Origin: Ruminococcus flavefaciens
GTDB taxonomy: Bacteria; Bacillota; Clostridia; Oscillospirales; Ruminococcaceae
Reading direction: 5' to 3'
Assembly (NCBI RefSeq): GCF_900143025.1
Contig: NZ_FRCT01000018.1
Coordinates: forward strand, 1-64,000
DNA: 64,000 nt
The translations under genes and the position numbers were made by a program. Below are positions 1 to 9,049 of this stretch, piece by piece; position 1 is the first letter of the stretch; the number at the start of each line of letters is the position of its first letter. The notes below the pieces were generated by a model, which was not told the origin of the DNA, ran no database searches, and saw only the letters and a program-made list of their open reading frames with translations.

Positions 1-120
1 CACCCTGAGAAGTACCCACAGCTCACCGTAAGAGTTTCGGGCTACGCAGTAAACTTCGTCAAGCTCACAAAGGAACAGCAGGACGACGTTATTTCGAGAA
101 CTTTCCACACACATCTGTGA
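1..120 (+). CDS. pflB: Formate acetyltransferase (pyruvate formate-lyase), C-terminal end, partial
   Basis: The window opens inside this gene; only its last 39 codons and a TGA stop are present. The residues RVSGYAVNF followed by KLT and the closing SRTFH match the conserved C-terminus of PFL, which carries the glycyl radical in its RVSGY motif (the G of SGY). PFL splits pyruvate with CoA into acetyl-CoA and formate in the anaerobic cytoplasm. adhE follows 26 bp later on the same strand and uses acetyl-CoA, and a formate-type channel lies two genes further on, so the four genes look like one fermentation operon. The 5' part, including the catalytic Cys pair, lies outside the window. Confidence 0.93.
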   Translation, partial: HPEKYPQLTVRVSGYAVNFVKLTKEQQDDVISRTFHTHL

Positions 121-146
121 CATAAAAAATCAAGACGGAGGAAAAT

Positions 147-2783
147 ATGAATAAAAAGAATTATGAGATAGTTGACAGCACGGAAAAGCTTGAGAAAGCT
201 ATAGAAAAAGTAAGACAGGCTCAGAAGCAGTTTGCATCATTCACACAGGAACAGGTGGATAAGATCTTTCTTGCAGCTGCAACTGCGGCAAACAAAAACA
301 GGATACCGCTTGCAAAGCTGGCTGTAGAAGAAACAGGCATGGGCATTGTTGAGGACAAGGTAATAAAAAATCATTATGCTTCCGAATATATCTACAACGC
401 TTACAGAAACGTAAAAACCTGCGGTATCATTGAAGAGGATAAAGCTTCGGGCCTCACTAAGATCGCCGAACCTATCGGCGTTATTGCAGCTGTTATCCCG
501 ACTACAAATCCCACTTCGACAGCCATCTTCAAATCACTTATCGCTTTAAAAACTCGAAACGGAATTATAATCAGCCCGCACCCGAGAGCAAAGAAGTCCA
601 CAATCGAGGCTGCTAAGATTGTTCTTGAAGCGGCTGTAGCAGCAGGAGCTCCCGAGGGTATAATCTCATGGATAGACGTTCCCAGTCTTGAAATGACAAA
701 TCTCGTAATGTCTGAGGCTGACATAATCCTTGCAACAGGCGGTCCCGGAATGGTAAAGGCTGCTTATTCAAGCGGTAAGCCTGCTGTGGGCGTAGGTGCA
801 GGAAATACTCCTGCAATAATTGACGAATCCGCGGATATAACCCTTTCAGTCAACTCTATTATCCACTCCAAGACATTCGATAACGGAATGATATGCGCGT
901 CCGAGCAGTCAACGATAGTTCATAGGAACGTCTACAATAAAGTCAAAGCTGAATTTGCTGCAAGAGGCTGCTATTTCCTGACAAAATCCGAAAAGGAAAA
1001 GGTGGGCAAGACTATCCTTATCAATGGAGCTCTGAATGCTAAAATAGTCGGTCAGAGTGCTTGCAGGATCGCAGAGCTTGCAGGAGTCACAGTTCCCGAG
1101 GGCACAAAAATACTCATCGGTGAGACCAGCAGCACAGAGCTTTCTGAGGAGTTCGCTCACGAGAAGCTCTCCCCTGTCCTTGCAATGTATAAGGCGGAGG
1201 ATATCCACGACGCATTCAATAAAGCCGAAAAGCTCATTGCCGACGGCGGTTACGGTCACACCTCATCTATTTATCTTGACGTTATCACTCAGCAGGATAA
1301 GCTTGAAGAATTTCGCAGCCGAATGAAGACCTGCCGTATACTTGTGAACACTCCATCATCACAAGGGGGTATAGGCGACATATACAACTTCAGACTCACT
1401 CCGTCCCTTACCCTCGGCTGCGGCTCATGGGGCGGAAACTCCGTAAGCGAAAATGTTGGGGTAAAGCATTTGCTGAATATAAAAACTGTAGCTGAAAGGA
1501 GAGAGAATATGCTTTGGTTCAGAGCTCCCGAAAAGATATATATGAAGCGCGGCTGCCTGCCTACGGCTCTTGATGAACTGAAAACAATCATGGACAAGAA
1601 ACGTGCATTCATAGTTACAGATAAGTTCCTGTACGAAAACGGCTTCACCAAGCCTATTACAGACAAGCTTGACGAGCTTGGCATACAGCACTCTTCTTTC
1701 TTTGACGTTGCACCTGATCCTACTCTCGCCTGCGCTAAAGAAGGTGCGGCACAGATATCCGTATTCAAGCCTGATGTTATCATCGCAGTGGGCGGCGGTT
1801 CGGCTATGGACGCGGCAAAGATAATGTGGGTACTCTATGAGCACCCCGAGGCTGATTTTGCTGATATGGCAATGCGCTTCATGGATATCCGCAAGAGAGT
1901 ATACACCTTCCCGAAAATGGGCGAAAAGGCTTATTTCGTAGCTATCCCCACATCTGCGGGTACAGGCTCCGAGGTAACTCCTTTTGCAGTTATCACTGAC
2001 GAGAGTACAGGAGTAAAATATCCTCTTGCCGACTATGAGCTCCTCCCAAATATGGCTATTATAGACACCGATCTTCATATGAGCGCACCAAAGGGACTTA
2101 CCTCTGCTTCGGGCATCGACGCAGTTACCCACGCTCTCGAAGCATATGCCTCTGTAATGGCAACTGACTTCACAGACGGTCTTGCTCTGAAAGCTCTGAA
2201 AATAATATTCGAGTATCTCCCCCGTGCTTACGACAACGGTCCCAACGATCCCGAAGCAAGAGAAAAAATGGCTAACGCCGCAACAATGGCAGGTATGGCT
2301 TTTGCAAACGCATTTCTCGGCGTGAGCCACTCACTTGCACATAAGCTGGGAGCTTATCATCATATCCCTCACGGCATTGCCAACGCCCTTGTAATTGAAG
2401 ATGTCCTGCGCTTCAACGCTGCGGAAACTCCTGCAAAAATGGGTACTTTCCCGCAGTACGATCACCCTCATACTCTTGAGCGCTATGCAGATGTTGCGGA
2501 CTATCTCGGACTTGGCGGAAAGACTCCAAAGGACAAGCTTGAAAAGCTCATAGCTGCTATCAGAGAGCTTCGCCATAAGATAGGCATAAAGGACACTATC
2601 GCGGATTACGGCGTTACCGAGAAGGATTTCATGGCTACTCTCGATGAAATGACCGAAAACGCCTTTGACGATCAGTGCACAGGTGCAAATCCGCGTTATC
2701 CCCTTCTCAGCGAGATAAAACAGATCTACCTCAACGCTTATTACGGCAGAACATTCACTGAAAAAGAGTATCCAAAGGCTTGA
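147..2783 (+). CDS. adhE: Bifunctional acetaldehyde-CoA/alcohol dehydrogenase
   Basis: 878 residues, the normal length for AdhE. Residues about 1-440 form the CoA-acylating aldehyde dehydrogenase half, with the catalytic Cys250 in DNGMICASEQ and the GVGAGNTP glycine motif. Residues about 455-870 form the iron-type alcohol dehydrogenase half, with the NAD site GGGSAMD and metal-ligand motifs GIDAVTHALEAY and SHSLAHKLGAYHHIPHG. It reduces acetyl-CoA to ethanol by way of acetaldehyde and reoxidises two NADH. The ATG at 147 follows the ribosome site ACGGAGGAAAAT. Position directly behind PFL suggests the two genes share a transcript. Both active sites look intact. Confidence 0.97.
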   Translation: MNKKNYEIVDSTEKLEKAIEKVRQAQKQFASFTQEQVDKIFLAAATAANKNRIPLAKLAVEETGMGIVEDKVIKNHYASEYIYNAYRNVKTCGIIEEDKASGLTKIAEPIGVIAAVIPTTNPTSTAIFKSLIALKTRNGIIISPHPRAKKSTIEAAKIVLEAAVAAGAPEGIISWIDVPSLEMTNLVMSEADIILATGGPGMVKAAYSSGKPAVGVGAGNTPAIIDESADITLSVNSIIHSKTFDNGMICASEQSTIVHRNVYNKVKAEFAARGCYFLTKSEKEKVGKTILINGALNAKIVGQSACRIAELAGVTVPEGTKILIGETSSTELSEEFAHEKLSPVLAMYKAEDIHDAFNKAEKLIADGGYGHTSSIYLDVITQQDKLEEFRSRMKTCRILVNTPSSQGGIGDIYNFRLTPSLTLGCGSWGGNSVSENVGVKHLLNIKTVAERRENMLWFRAPEKIYMKRGCLPTALDELKTIMDKKRAFIVTDKFLYENGFTKPITDKLDELGIQHSSFFDVAPDPTLACAKEGAAQISVFKPDVIIAVGGGSAMDAAKIMWVLYEHPEADFADMAMRFMDIRKRVYTFPKMGEKAYFVAIPTSAGTGSEVTPFAVITDESTGVKYPLADYELLPNMAIIDTDLHMSAPKGLTSASGIDAVTHALEAYASVMATDFTDGLALKALKIIFEYLPRAYDNGPNDPEAREKMANAATMAGMAFANAFLGVSHSLAHKLGAYHHIPHGIANALVIEDVLRFNAAETPAKMGTFPQYDHPHTLERYADVADYLGLGGKTPKDKLEKLIAAIRELRHKIGIKDTIADYGVTEKDFMATLDEMTENAFDDQCTGANPRYPLLSEIKQIYLNAYYGRTFTEKEYPKA

Positions 2784-2797
2784 AAGGAGTCTATGCT

Positions 2798-3547
2798 ATG
2801 AAACTTGATAATTGTATCTCAGAAAGAATAAACAAGAAGATATTCCGTGACGGAAACAAGTGCATAAAGCTGTTCGACGAAGTTTACTCAAAGGCTGACG
2901 TTCTCAATGAAGCCCTCAACCATGCAAGAGTTGAGGAAACAGGACTTAATATCCCCGAACTGTACGAGGTAACAAGAATTGACGGAAAATGGGCTATCGT
3001 TTCGCAGTTTATCGAGGGCGAAATGCTCTCCGATCTTATTGCCGCAAATCCAAAGAAATATGATGAATATATGGAACTGTTCGTGGATATACAGCTTGAT
3101 ATCCAGTCGAAGAATTGTCCGCTTTTAAGCCGATTGAAGGATAAAATGAACCGCAAGATAGACCTTACCGAACTTGACGAGACAATCAAATACGATCTTC
3201 ATACCCGCCTTGACGGCATGAAAAAGCATAACAAGCTCTGCCACGGTGATTATACTCCTTCAAATTTTATCATAACTCCCGATAACACCCCCTATATTCT
3301 CGACTGGGCTCACGCTACACAGGGCAATGCCTCAGCAGATGCGGCAAGGACATACCTTACCTTCTGCCTTGAGGGAAATATCGCAGGAGCAGACAAGTAC
3401 CTCGACCTTTTCTGTAAAAAGAGCGCGACTGCAAAGAAATACGTCCAGTCATGGATGCCCATAGTTGCAGCTTCGCAGTCTGTCAAGAAAAAGGACAAGG
3501 AAAAAGACATTCTCCTTTCATGGGTGAATGTGGTCGATTATGAATAA
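2798..3547 (+). CDS. APH/choline-kinase-family phosphotransferase
   Basis: About 249 residues. The Brenner-type catalytic motif CHGDYTPSNF and, after a spacer, ILDWAHA (the metal-binding DW) place it in the aminoglycoside phosphotransferase/choline-kinase fold. The true substrate is unknown; sugar, amino alcohol or antibiotic are all possible for this family. A TTG codon overlapping the adhE stop is in frame at 2780, but AAAGGAG at 2783-2789 fits the ATG at 2798 better. It lies between adhE and an FNT channel with no gaps, so it is probably co-transcribed with fermentation genes, which is unusual for an antibiotic kinase. A metabolic role is more likely than resistance; that is inference. Confidence 0.8.
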   Translation: MKLDNCISERINKKIFRDGNKCIKLFDEVYSKADVLNEALNHARVEETGLNIPELYEVTRIDGKWAIVSQFIEGEMLSDLIAANPKKYDEYMELFVDIQLDIQSKNCPLLSRLKDKMNRKIDLTELDETIKYDLHTRLDGMKKHNKLCHGDYTPSNFIITPDNTPYILDWAHATQGNASADAARTYLTFCLEGNIAGADKYLDLFCKKSATAKKYVQSWMPIVAASQSVKKKDKEKDILLSWVNVVDYE

Positions 3548-4181
3548 AAACGGAAAAAAATATATCGTTCTGATATTAAACGCTGTACTGTCGGGCATTA
3601 TGATAAGCGTCGGCGGAACAGTGTATCTTATGTGCGAAAACAAAATAATAGGCAGTTTTCTTTTCAGCTTCGGACTTTTTACCATTGTTCAGAGAGGATT
3701 TGCCCTGTATACGGGAAAAGTAGGTTATATTCCCGAAAACTCGCCTGTTTACATCATAGAAACTCTTGTTACGCTTATCGGAAATGTCTCAGGCACTGCA
3801 CTGGCAGCAATTACTCTGAAACAGACAAAATTCTCGCAGATACTTCGTGAAAAGGCTGAGCTGTCTATGACTGCAAAAACAAGCGATACTATCGCCAGCC
3901 AGCTTATTCTCGGAGCTTTCTGCGGAATGTTGATGTATCTCGCCGTGGACAACGCTAAGGAATGTCTAAAAAAGAATTCGGATACGGCTCTTGTTTTCGG
4001 AGTCTGTCTGCCTGTTATGATATTCATAATATGCGGCTTCAATCATTCGATCGCAGATTCATTCTATATGTTTTCGGCAGAGACCTTTCCAACGGATATG
4101 CCGTACATACTGACAGTTGCAGCAGGCAATGCAATGGGCGGCATGATAATACCAATCATAAAAAAGATAACTTCAATTTGA
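3540..4181 (+). CDS. Formate/nitrite transporter (FNT) family membrane channel
   Basis: 213 residues from the ATG at 3540, or 217 from the in-frame ATG at 3528; both starts overlap the end of the kinase gene, so translation is probably coupled. Six hydrophobic segments can be read (about residues 7-30, 35-58, 68-92, 110-133, 143-175, 180-205). The motif GFNHSIADSFY in segment five resembles the FNT motif holding the conserved pore histidine. The protein is shorter than E. coli FocA (about 280). FNT channels pass formate, nitrite, hydrosulfide or lactate; placement behind pflB-adhE argues for formate export. It could also be a divergent FNT with another small anion as substrate. Confidence 0.8.
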   Translation: MNKNGKKYIVLILNAVLSGIMISVGGTVYLMCENKIIGSFLFSFGLFTIVQRGFALYTGKVGYIPENSPVYIIETLVTLIGNVSGTALAAITLKQTKFSQILREKAELSMTAKTSDTIASQLILGAFCGMLMYLAVDNAKECLKKNSDTALVFGVCLPVMIFIICGFNHSIADSFYMFSAETFPTDMPYILTVAAGNAMGGMIIPIIKKITSI

Positions 4182-4194
4182 TACATCCAAACAT

Positions 4195-4233
4195 ACAAAG
4201 AAAGGCAGAGAATCAATCTCTGCCTCTCTTTGT
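4195..4233 (+). terminator. Hairpin terminator after the fermentation cluster
   Basis: Two arms, ACAAAG plus GGCAGAG and CTCTGCC plus CTTTGT, pair around the loop AATCAAT just 14 bp after the FNT stop codon. The U-run is weak, so termination strength is uncertain. The rest of 4234-4421 shows no gene; the short frames there lack ribosome sites. Confidence 0.65.
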
Positions 4234-4421
4234 GTGAGCATCTTAGCCGCTTTTTCAATATCACATCTGCAATAATTATACGCCTGTCATATCTCCTTCG
4301 CATCAACTATAAAATCTCCACTTACAGTATACATGACGATTCTTTTGCCTATCATAAAAGTGCTCATCTCAGTTTTTTCAGTATCTATCCAATTACAAAA
4401 CACATTTTTTCTCAAAAGGTA

Positions 4422-4476
4422 TTGACAAATAACATATGATGTTATATAATGCTAATTGTAAGTGAACACTGTTCAC
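4422..4476 (+). promoter_or_regulatory. Sigma-A promoter and palindromic operator of the TetR-ABC operon
   Basis: TTGACA at 4422-4427 and TATAAT at 4445-4450 have a 17-bp spacer, a consensus housekeeping promoter. Twelve bases past the -10 box lies a perfect inverted repeat, GTGAAC-ACT-GTTCAC (4462-4476), covering the expected transcription start and ending just before the ribosome site of the TetR gene. This layout fits autorepression by the TetR protein encoded immediately downstream. Confidence 0.82.
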
Positions 4477-4492
4477 CAAAGGAGGTGTACAA

Positions 4493-5110
4493 ATGCCGCG
4501 GGATAAAACCGAAGCACATGAAAAAATCATTGCAACAGCAGTCAGTGAATTTATGGAATACGGCTTTGAAAACGCATCTATGCGCAGGATAGCTTCAGAA
4601 GTCGGACTGACTGTCGGTGCGCTTTACAGGCATTTCCCAAATAAGGAGGAAATGTTTGCGGCACTCGTAGAACCAACAATAAGCGAGCTTATGGCAAAAT
4701 ATCAGGGGTTCTGCGAACAGGGCTATGAGGTAATGAAGTGCGGCGATGTACAGCAGCTTTGGAGCGAAAGTGAAAGCGAAACAAAATGGCTGATGAGCTT
4801 TATTTACGACCATTTTGATGTATTCAGGCTGCTGGTCTGCCGTTCGCAGGGAACAAGATTTGAGAGCTTTGTCCACGATATGGCACAGCTTGAAGAACGC
4901 TCTACTCTTGACTACTTTGAGCGCATGAAGCAGTACAATATGACCGTAAACGAGCTTTCAAAGCAGGAGTTCCATATGCTGGTGACTGCGAATGTTTCGG
5001 CACTGTTCGAGGCGGTGATACACGATTTCAGCCGTGATGAAGCAATGCATTATGCTGAAACACTTGACGCATTCTTTTCGGCAGGCTGGAAAAAAATACT
5101 CGGCATCTGA
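4493..5110 (+). CDS. TetR/AcrR-family transcriptional regulator
   Basis: 205 residues. The N-terminal helix-turn-helix (residues about 8-55) reads IIATAVSEFMEYGFENASM then RRIASEVGLTVGALYRHFPNKEEMF, the standard TetR DNA-binding signature with the GALYRHF recognition helix. The C-terminal two thirds are the variable ligand-binding domain. The ribosome site AAAGGAGGT lies 6 bases before the ATG. It is followed by two ABC exporter genes and preceded by a perfect GTGAAC/GTTCAC palindrome, so it probably represses this operon until it binds a toxic or exported compound. The ligand cannot be read from the sequence. Confidence 0.92.
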   Translation: MPRDKTEAHEKIIATAVSEFMEYGFENASMRRIASEVGLTVGALYRHFPNKEEMFAALVEPTISELMAKYQGFCEQGYEVMKCGDVQQLWSESESETKWLMSFIYDHFDVFRLLVCRSQGTRFESFVHDMAQLEERSTLDYFERMKQYNMTVNELSKQEFHMLVTANVSALFEAVIHDFSRDEAMHYAETLDAFFSAGWKKILGI

Positions 5111-5127
5111 TGCCGAATATTTTTTGA
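5100..5127 (+). terminator. Terminator-like hairpin overlapping the TetR stop codon
   Basis: CGGCA and TGCCG pair around TCTGA, which contains the TGA stop of the regulator, and are followed by AATATTTTTTG. It may limit read-through from the regulator into the ABC genes, giving low exporter expression, or be bypassed while ribosomes finish the regulator. Confidence 0.5.
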
Positions 5128-5167
5128 TATCTTGTTAGCTTATACTAATATAATAGGAGGAAAATTT

Positions 5168-6931
5168 ATGGAAAAACAACAACGAAACCGCTCGACGCTG
5201 AGCTGGGTTACTGAATTTGCGGGACAAAAGAAAGCAAATTATATTCTAAGCGTCCTGCTTGCAGTAATAAAGGTGATCTGCGGTATCATGCCATATGTAT
5301 ATATGGCGGATATCGTGGATAAGCTGCTGAAAATGCACAGCGGAGATTTAGAAAAGGATATGAGCCTGCTGACCGCAAGCATTGTGAAAATGGCTGTATT
5401 CTGGCTGATCTGCCGTATATGCCATGCAGTATCCACAACTCTTTCTCATGCGGCTACCTTTGAGGTACTTGCAAACATACGCCGACAGCTTACCGAAAAG
5501 CTTTCAAAGCTGCCCCTCGGTTCGGTGCTTTCGCAGTCCAGCGGAACATACAAGAACATCATCTGTGAGCGCGTAGACTCCATCGAGACCACACTTGCAC
5601 ACATCATACCCGAAGTACTTTCCTCTGCCTTTGTACCTGTCTCACTTATCATATATATGATGACCATAAACTGGAAGCTCACTCTCATATCACTGGTATG
5701 CGTTCCTGTAGGAGCAGCTTTTTTCATGCTGATGATGGTAGGCAGTCAGGAGAGCTATAATAACTGTATCACCAAAACAAAGAAGCTGAATGATACCGCT
5801 GTCGAGTACATCAATGGTATAGAAGTAATAAAGGCGTTCGGAAAAGCCAAGACATCCTATGAAAAGTTCGTAATCGCAGCAAAAGAAGGTGCGGACTGCT
5901 TCATAGAGTGGATGAGAAGATGTAATCTCTGGCAGAATCTTTCACTGCTGCTTATGCCGTATTTCCTGCTTGGACTGCTGCCATTCGGAGCATTGTTCTA
6001 TATGAAAGGCAGCGTTTCAGGCTCAGACCTGCTTATGCTGATAATTCTCTCCCTCGGTCTGGTCTCCCCTGTTATGACTGTTGCTTCCTACTGGGACGGC
6101 ATATCGAAAATGGGAACTATTATCGGCGAAGCAACTGAAATTCTTGAGCGCGAGGAGCTTATCCGCCCCGATACCATGACAGAAAAGCCAGACAGTACGG
6201 ATATTGTCCTCAATAACGTTCATTTCGGCTATAAGGACGATGAGATACTCCACGGCATCAATTTGAACATCAAACAAGGAACTGTCAATGCACTTGTAGG
6301 TCCTTCGGGCTCGGGCAAATCCACTATAGCAAAGCTCATTGCTTCATTCTGGGACGTTGACAGCGGCAGTATAACCTTCGGCGGAGTTGATATCCGCAAG
6401 ATACCGCTTGAACAGTACAATAAGAATATCGCCTATGTTTCGCAGGATAACTACCTCTTTGACGAAACTATAATGGACAATATCCGCATGGGTGATCCCA
6501 ACGCAAGCGATGAAGACGTAATGAACGCCGCAAAAGCCTGCGGCTGCCACGACTTTATCATGCAGCTCGAACACGGCTATCAGACGATAGTCGGCGGTGC
6601 AGGCGGTCATCTTTCGGGCGGTGAAAGACAGCGTATCTCCATCGCAAGAGCCATGCTGAAAAATGCTCCCGTCATCATACTTGATGAGGCTACCGCATAT
6701 ACAGACCCCGAAAACGAAGCTCTTGTGCAGTCCTCGGTTGCAAAGCTGGTAAAGGGAAAAACTCTGCTCGTTATCGCACACAGACTTTCGACAATTTCCT
6801 CTGCCGACCAGATAATACTGATAAACGACGGCAAGGTGGAAGCTGTGGGAACGCAGCAGGAGCTGCTTGAAAGATCGCCGCTGTACACACAGATGTGGAA
6901 TGCACATATGACAGTAAAGGAGGGAGCATAA
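5168..6931 (+). CDS. ABC transporter, fused permease/ATPase half-exporter (first of pair)
   Basis: 587 residues from the ATG at 5168, which follows TAGGAGGAAAATTT; the longer in-frame start at 5132 lacks a ribosome site. Residues about 15-310 hold six membrane segments of a type I exporter domain. The ATPase domain shows Walker A GPSGSGKS, the Q-loop YVSQDN, signature LSGGERQR, Walker B VIILDEAT and H-loop IAHRLS, all intact. The next gene overlaps by one base, so the two half-transporters probably form a heterodimer. TetR control suggests drug or peptide export, but paired IrtAB/YbtPQ-like proteins of similar build carry siderophores, so the cargo is open. Confidence 0.92.
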   Translation: MEKQQRNRSTLSWVTEFAGQKKANYILSVLLAVIKVICGIMPYVYMADIVDKLLKMHSGDLEKDMSLLTASIVKMAVFWLICRICHAVSTTLSHAATFEVLANIRRQLTEKLSKLPLGSVLSQSSGTYKNIICERVDSIETTLAHIIPEVLSSAFVPVSLIIYMMTINWKLTLISLVCVPVGAAFFMLMMVGSQESYNNCITKTKKLNDTAVEYINGIEVIKAFGKAKTSYEKFVIAAKEGADCFIEWMRRCNLWQNLSLLLMPYFLLGLLPFGALFYMKGSVSGSDLLMLIILSLGLVSPVMTVASYWDGISKMGTIIGEATEILEREELIRPDTMTEKPDSTDIVLNNVHFGYKDDEILHGINLNIKQGTVNALVGPSGSGKSTIAKLIASFWDVDSGSITFGGVDIRKIPLEQYNKNIAYVSQDNYLFDETIMDNIRMGDPNASDEDVMNAAKACGCHDFIMQLEHGYQTIVGGAGGHLSGGERQRISIARAMLKNAPVIILDEATAYTDPENEALVQSSVAKLVKGKTLLVIAHRLSTISSADQIILINDGKVEAVGTQQELLERSPLYTQMWNAHMTVKEGA

Positions 6932-8664
6932 TGTTTACTACACTCAAAAGATTCTTTGATTTCTGCAACGAGGAGGACAGAAAAAAGCTGTACCTTGCCA
7001 TAGGTCTCGGAGTTTTAAAGGCAGTGTTTGCAGCTCTGCGTATTACGGCTATTGGCGCTGTCGTAATGGGGATACTCGATGATAATATGTCAAATAAGAA
7101 TATATGGCTCGCCGTTGCGATACTTGCCGTATCGGTAGTGGGACAGCTTATCATAAATCAGAAAACAACTATGCTTCAGACTGAATCAGGCTATCATTCC
7201 TGCTCCCACAAGCGAATTGAAATTGCAGAGCATCTGCGCTACCTGCCAATGGGCTATTTCAATGACAACAGCCTCGGACATATCACCAGTGTGACAACGA
7301 ATACAATGGAAAATCTTGCGGACGTGGCAACAAGAGTCGTTATGCTCACAACACAGGGAATACTTACCACTTTCGTCATAACAGTTTTTGTATATGCTTT
7401 CGACTGGCGTATAGGACTTCTCCTCACAGCAGGCATCGCTGTTTACGCTCTGATAAATGCAGCAATGCAGAAAAAGACGCGCAAGGGAGCTCCCATACAG
7501 CAAAAAGCAAACAGAGACCTTGTAGCTGCCGTTATCGAGTTTATTCAGGGCATTGCGGAGGTAAAGAATTACAACCTGGTAAGCAGCCGTGCAAAAAAGC
7601 TTGAAAGTGCCATAAAGGCTAAGCAGAACGGCGATACTCATCTTGAATTCGATGTTATACCATACATCACTTTGCAGGAGATAGTTACAAAGCTCACAGG
7701 CGTTCTGATGTGCGCTATTTCAGTGTATTTCTACATAAACGGCAGTATGTCGCTGCTATACTGTATCATGATGATGATAAGCTCGTTCATGATCTATGAA
7801 AGCCTTGACGTTATGGCAGGCTTCTCCGCACTGATACGCAGCGTTGCTATTTGCGTCGATCAGGCAAACGAAATACTCTCCATACCCGAAATGGACATAA
7901 ACGGCGATGACATCACACCTGCAAGTCACGATATCCAGCTGAAAAATATTACTTTCGCATACGAAAACAGGAACATAATCAACGGAGTTGACCTGACTAT
8001 CCCAGAAAGAACAACTACGGCAATTGTCGGACCTTCAGGCGGCGGAAAGACTACTCTCACAAATCTTATGGCTCGTTTCTGGGACGTAAAAAGCGGCGAG
8101 GTGCTCCTCGGCGGAAGGAATGTCAAGGACTACAGCTTTGACAGCCTGATGAGGAATTTCAGCTTTGTGTTCCAGAGAGTATATCTGTTCGAGGATACCA
8201 TTGCCAATAATATCCGTTTCGGAGAGCCTGACGCACCTATGGAAAAGGTCATTGAAGCCGCGAAAAAGGCTCGCTGCCATGACTTTATAATGAGTCTGCC
8301 CGAGGGATATGATACTGTTATCGGCGAAGGCGGTGCAAGTCTTTCGGGCGGTGAGAAGCAGCGTATTTCTATTGCAAGAGCCATAATGAAGGACTCCCCT
8401 GTTATTATTCTCGATGAAGCGACCGCCAATGTTGATCCCGAAAATGAAGCGGAGCTTACAACAGCTATCGAGGAGCTTACCAAAGAAAAAACTATCATAA
8501 TGATAGCGCACCGCCTGAAAACTGTTGAACACGCAGATCAGATAGTTGTAATTGACGACGGAAGAGTAGTCCAGCAGGGCAGACACTCCGAGCTTATGCA
8601 GCAAAACGGCATTTACCGCACATTTGTTGAGGACAGAAAAAAGGCAGTGAGCTGGAAACTGTAA
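6931..8664 (+). CDS. ABC transporter, fused permease/ATPase half-exporter (second of pair)
   Basis: 577 residues; the ATG at 6931 shares its A with the stop of the preceding gene and follows AAAGGAGGG. An N-terminal six-helix exporter domain is followed by an ATPase with Walker A GPSGGGKT, signature LSGGEKQR, Walker B VIILDEAT and H-loop IAHRLK. Both ATP sites of the presumed heterodimer therefore have consensus residues, unlike degenerate heterodimeric exporters. The partner is the gene just upstream and both follow a TetR regulator. The end of the gene carries no clear terminator; a hairpin AAGCCGT/ACGGCTT at 8774-8797 lies 110 bp downstream but lacks a U-run. Confidence 0.92.
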   Translation: MFTTLKRFFDFCNEEDRKKLYLAIGLGVLKAVFAALRITAIGAVVMGILDDNMSNKNIWLAVAILAVSVVGQLIINQKTTMLQTESGYHSCSHKRIEIAEHLRYLPMGYFNDNSLGHITSVTTNTMENLADVATRVVMLTTQGILTTFVITVFVYAFDWRIGLLLTAGIAVYALINAAMQKKTRKGAPIQQKANRDLVAAVIEFIQGIAEVKNYNLVSSRAKKLESAIKAKQNGDTHLEFDVIPYITLQEIVTKLTGVLMCAISVYFYINGSMSLLYCIMMMISSFMIYESLDVMAGFSALIRSVAICVDQANEILSIPEMDINGDDITPASHDIQLKNITFAYENRNIINGVDLTIPERTTTAIVGPSGGGKTTLTNLMARFWDVKSGEVLLGGRNVKDYSFDSLMRNFSFVFQRVYLFEDTIANNIRFGEPDAPMEKVIEAAKKARCHDFIMSLPEGYDTVIGEGGASLSGGEKQRISIARAIMKDSPVIILDEATANVDPENEAELTTAIEELTKEKTIIMIAHRLKTVEHADQIVVIDDGRVVQQGRHSELMQQNGIYRTFVEDRKKAVSWKL

Positions 8665-9049
8665 GACTATTTCAATACTTTTGTTATCCATGATAGAAAA
8701 AACAGATCGGCAGCAAACTCATATTAATATTATAGTATATGCTATCATAGACCCCAAGATATTTCCATAAGAAAAGCCGTCCAATACCGAACGGCTTGCG
8801 GCTTATATTTCTGTGCTAAATCATCATTAAAGCAGGTGTACGTTTTTCTCCTGACAAGGTTATTTCACAAACATCAAACCCGAACTGTCGTTTTATATTT
8901 TTTAAAAGCACTTCTGCCGACTTTTCATATCTGAAGTATTGACCGAGCCCACAAATTGATCTCTTCTGATTGACTTTTTCTTCCTGCCGTGCTATAATTT
9001 TGATTTAGGAGAAACATAGGCTTTCTTCTAAAAAGGAGGAACAACGATT
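8665..9049. other. Intergenic stretch with a promoter and a possible decayed reading frame
   Basis: No intact gene. A hairpin sits at 8774-8797. A consensus promoter for the following lipoprotein is at 8970-8998 (TTGACT, 17 bp, TATAAT). On the minus strand 9004-8816 is open for 62 codons with protein-like composition (RSICGLGQYFRY, FDVCEITLSGEKR) but has no start signal, so it may be a remnant of a longer gene. I cannot assign it. Confidence 0.45.
8970..8998 (+). promoter_or_regulatory. Sigma-A promoter of the lipoprotein at 9050
   Basis: TTGACT at 8970-8975 and TATAAT at 8993-8998 with a 17-bp spacer, 52 bp before the start codon. Confidence 0.7.

Noticed and set aside
1425-2330. 301-codon open frame antisense to adhE
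   Set aside because: Shadow of adhE; cysteine- and serine-rich composition, no start signal.
2798-3547. Calling the APH-type kinase an antibiotic resistance gene
   Set aside because: The fold is shared by many metabolic kinases and the gene is embedded in a fermentation operon.
4230-4439. Short plus-strand frame between the FNT gene and the TetR gene
   Set aside because: No ribosome site, His/Ser/Ile-rich low-quality sequence, overlaps the terminator and the promoter.
8816-9004. Open minus-strand frame of 62 codons ending in TAG with protein-like composition
   Set aside because: No start signal, overlapped by the promoter of the lipoprotein gene, and I cannot match it to a family. Possibly a gene remnant but not supportable as a gene.
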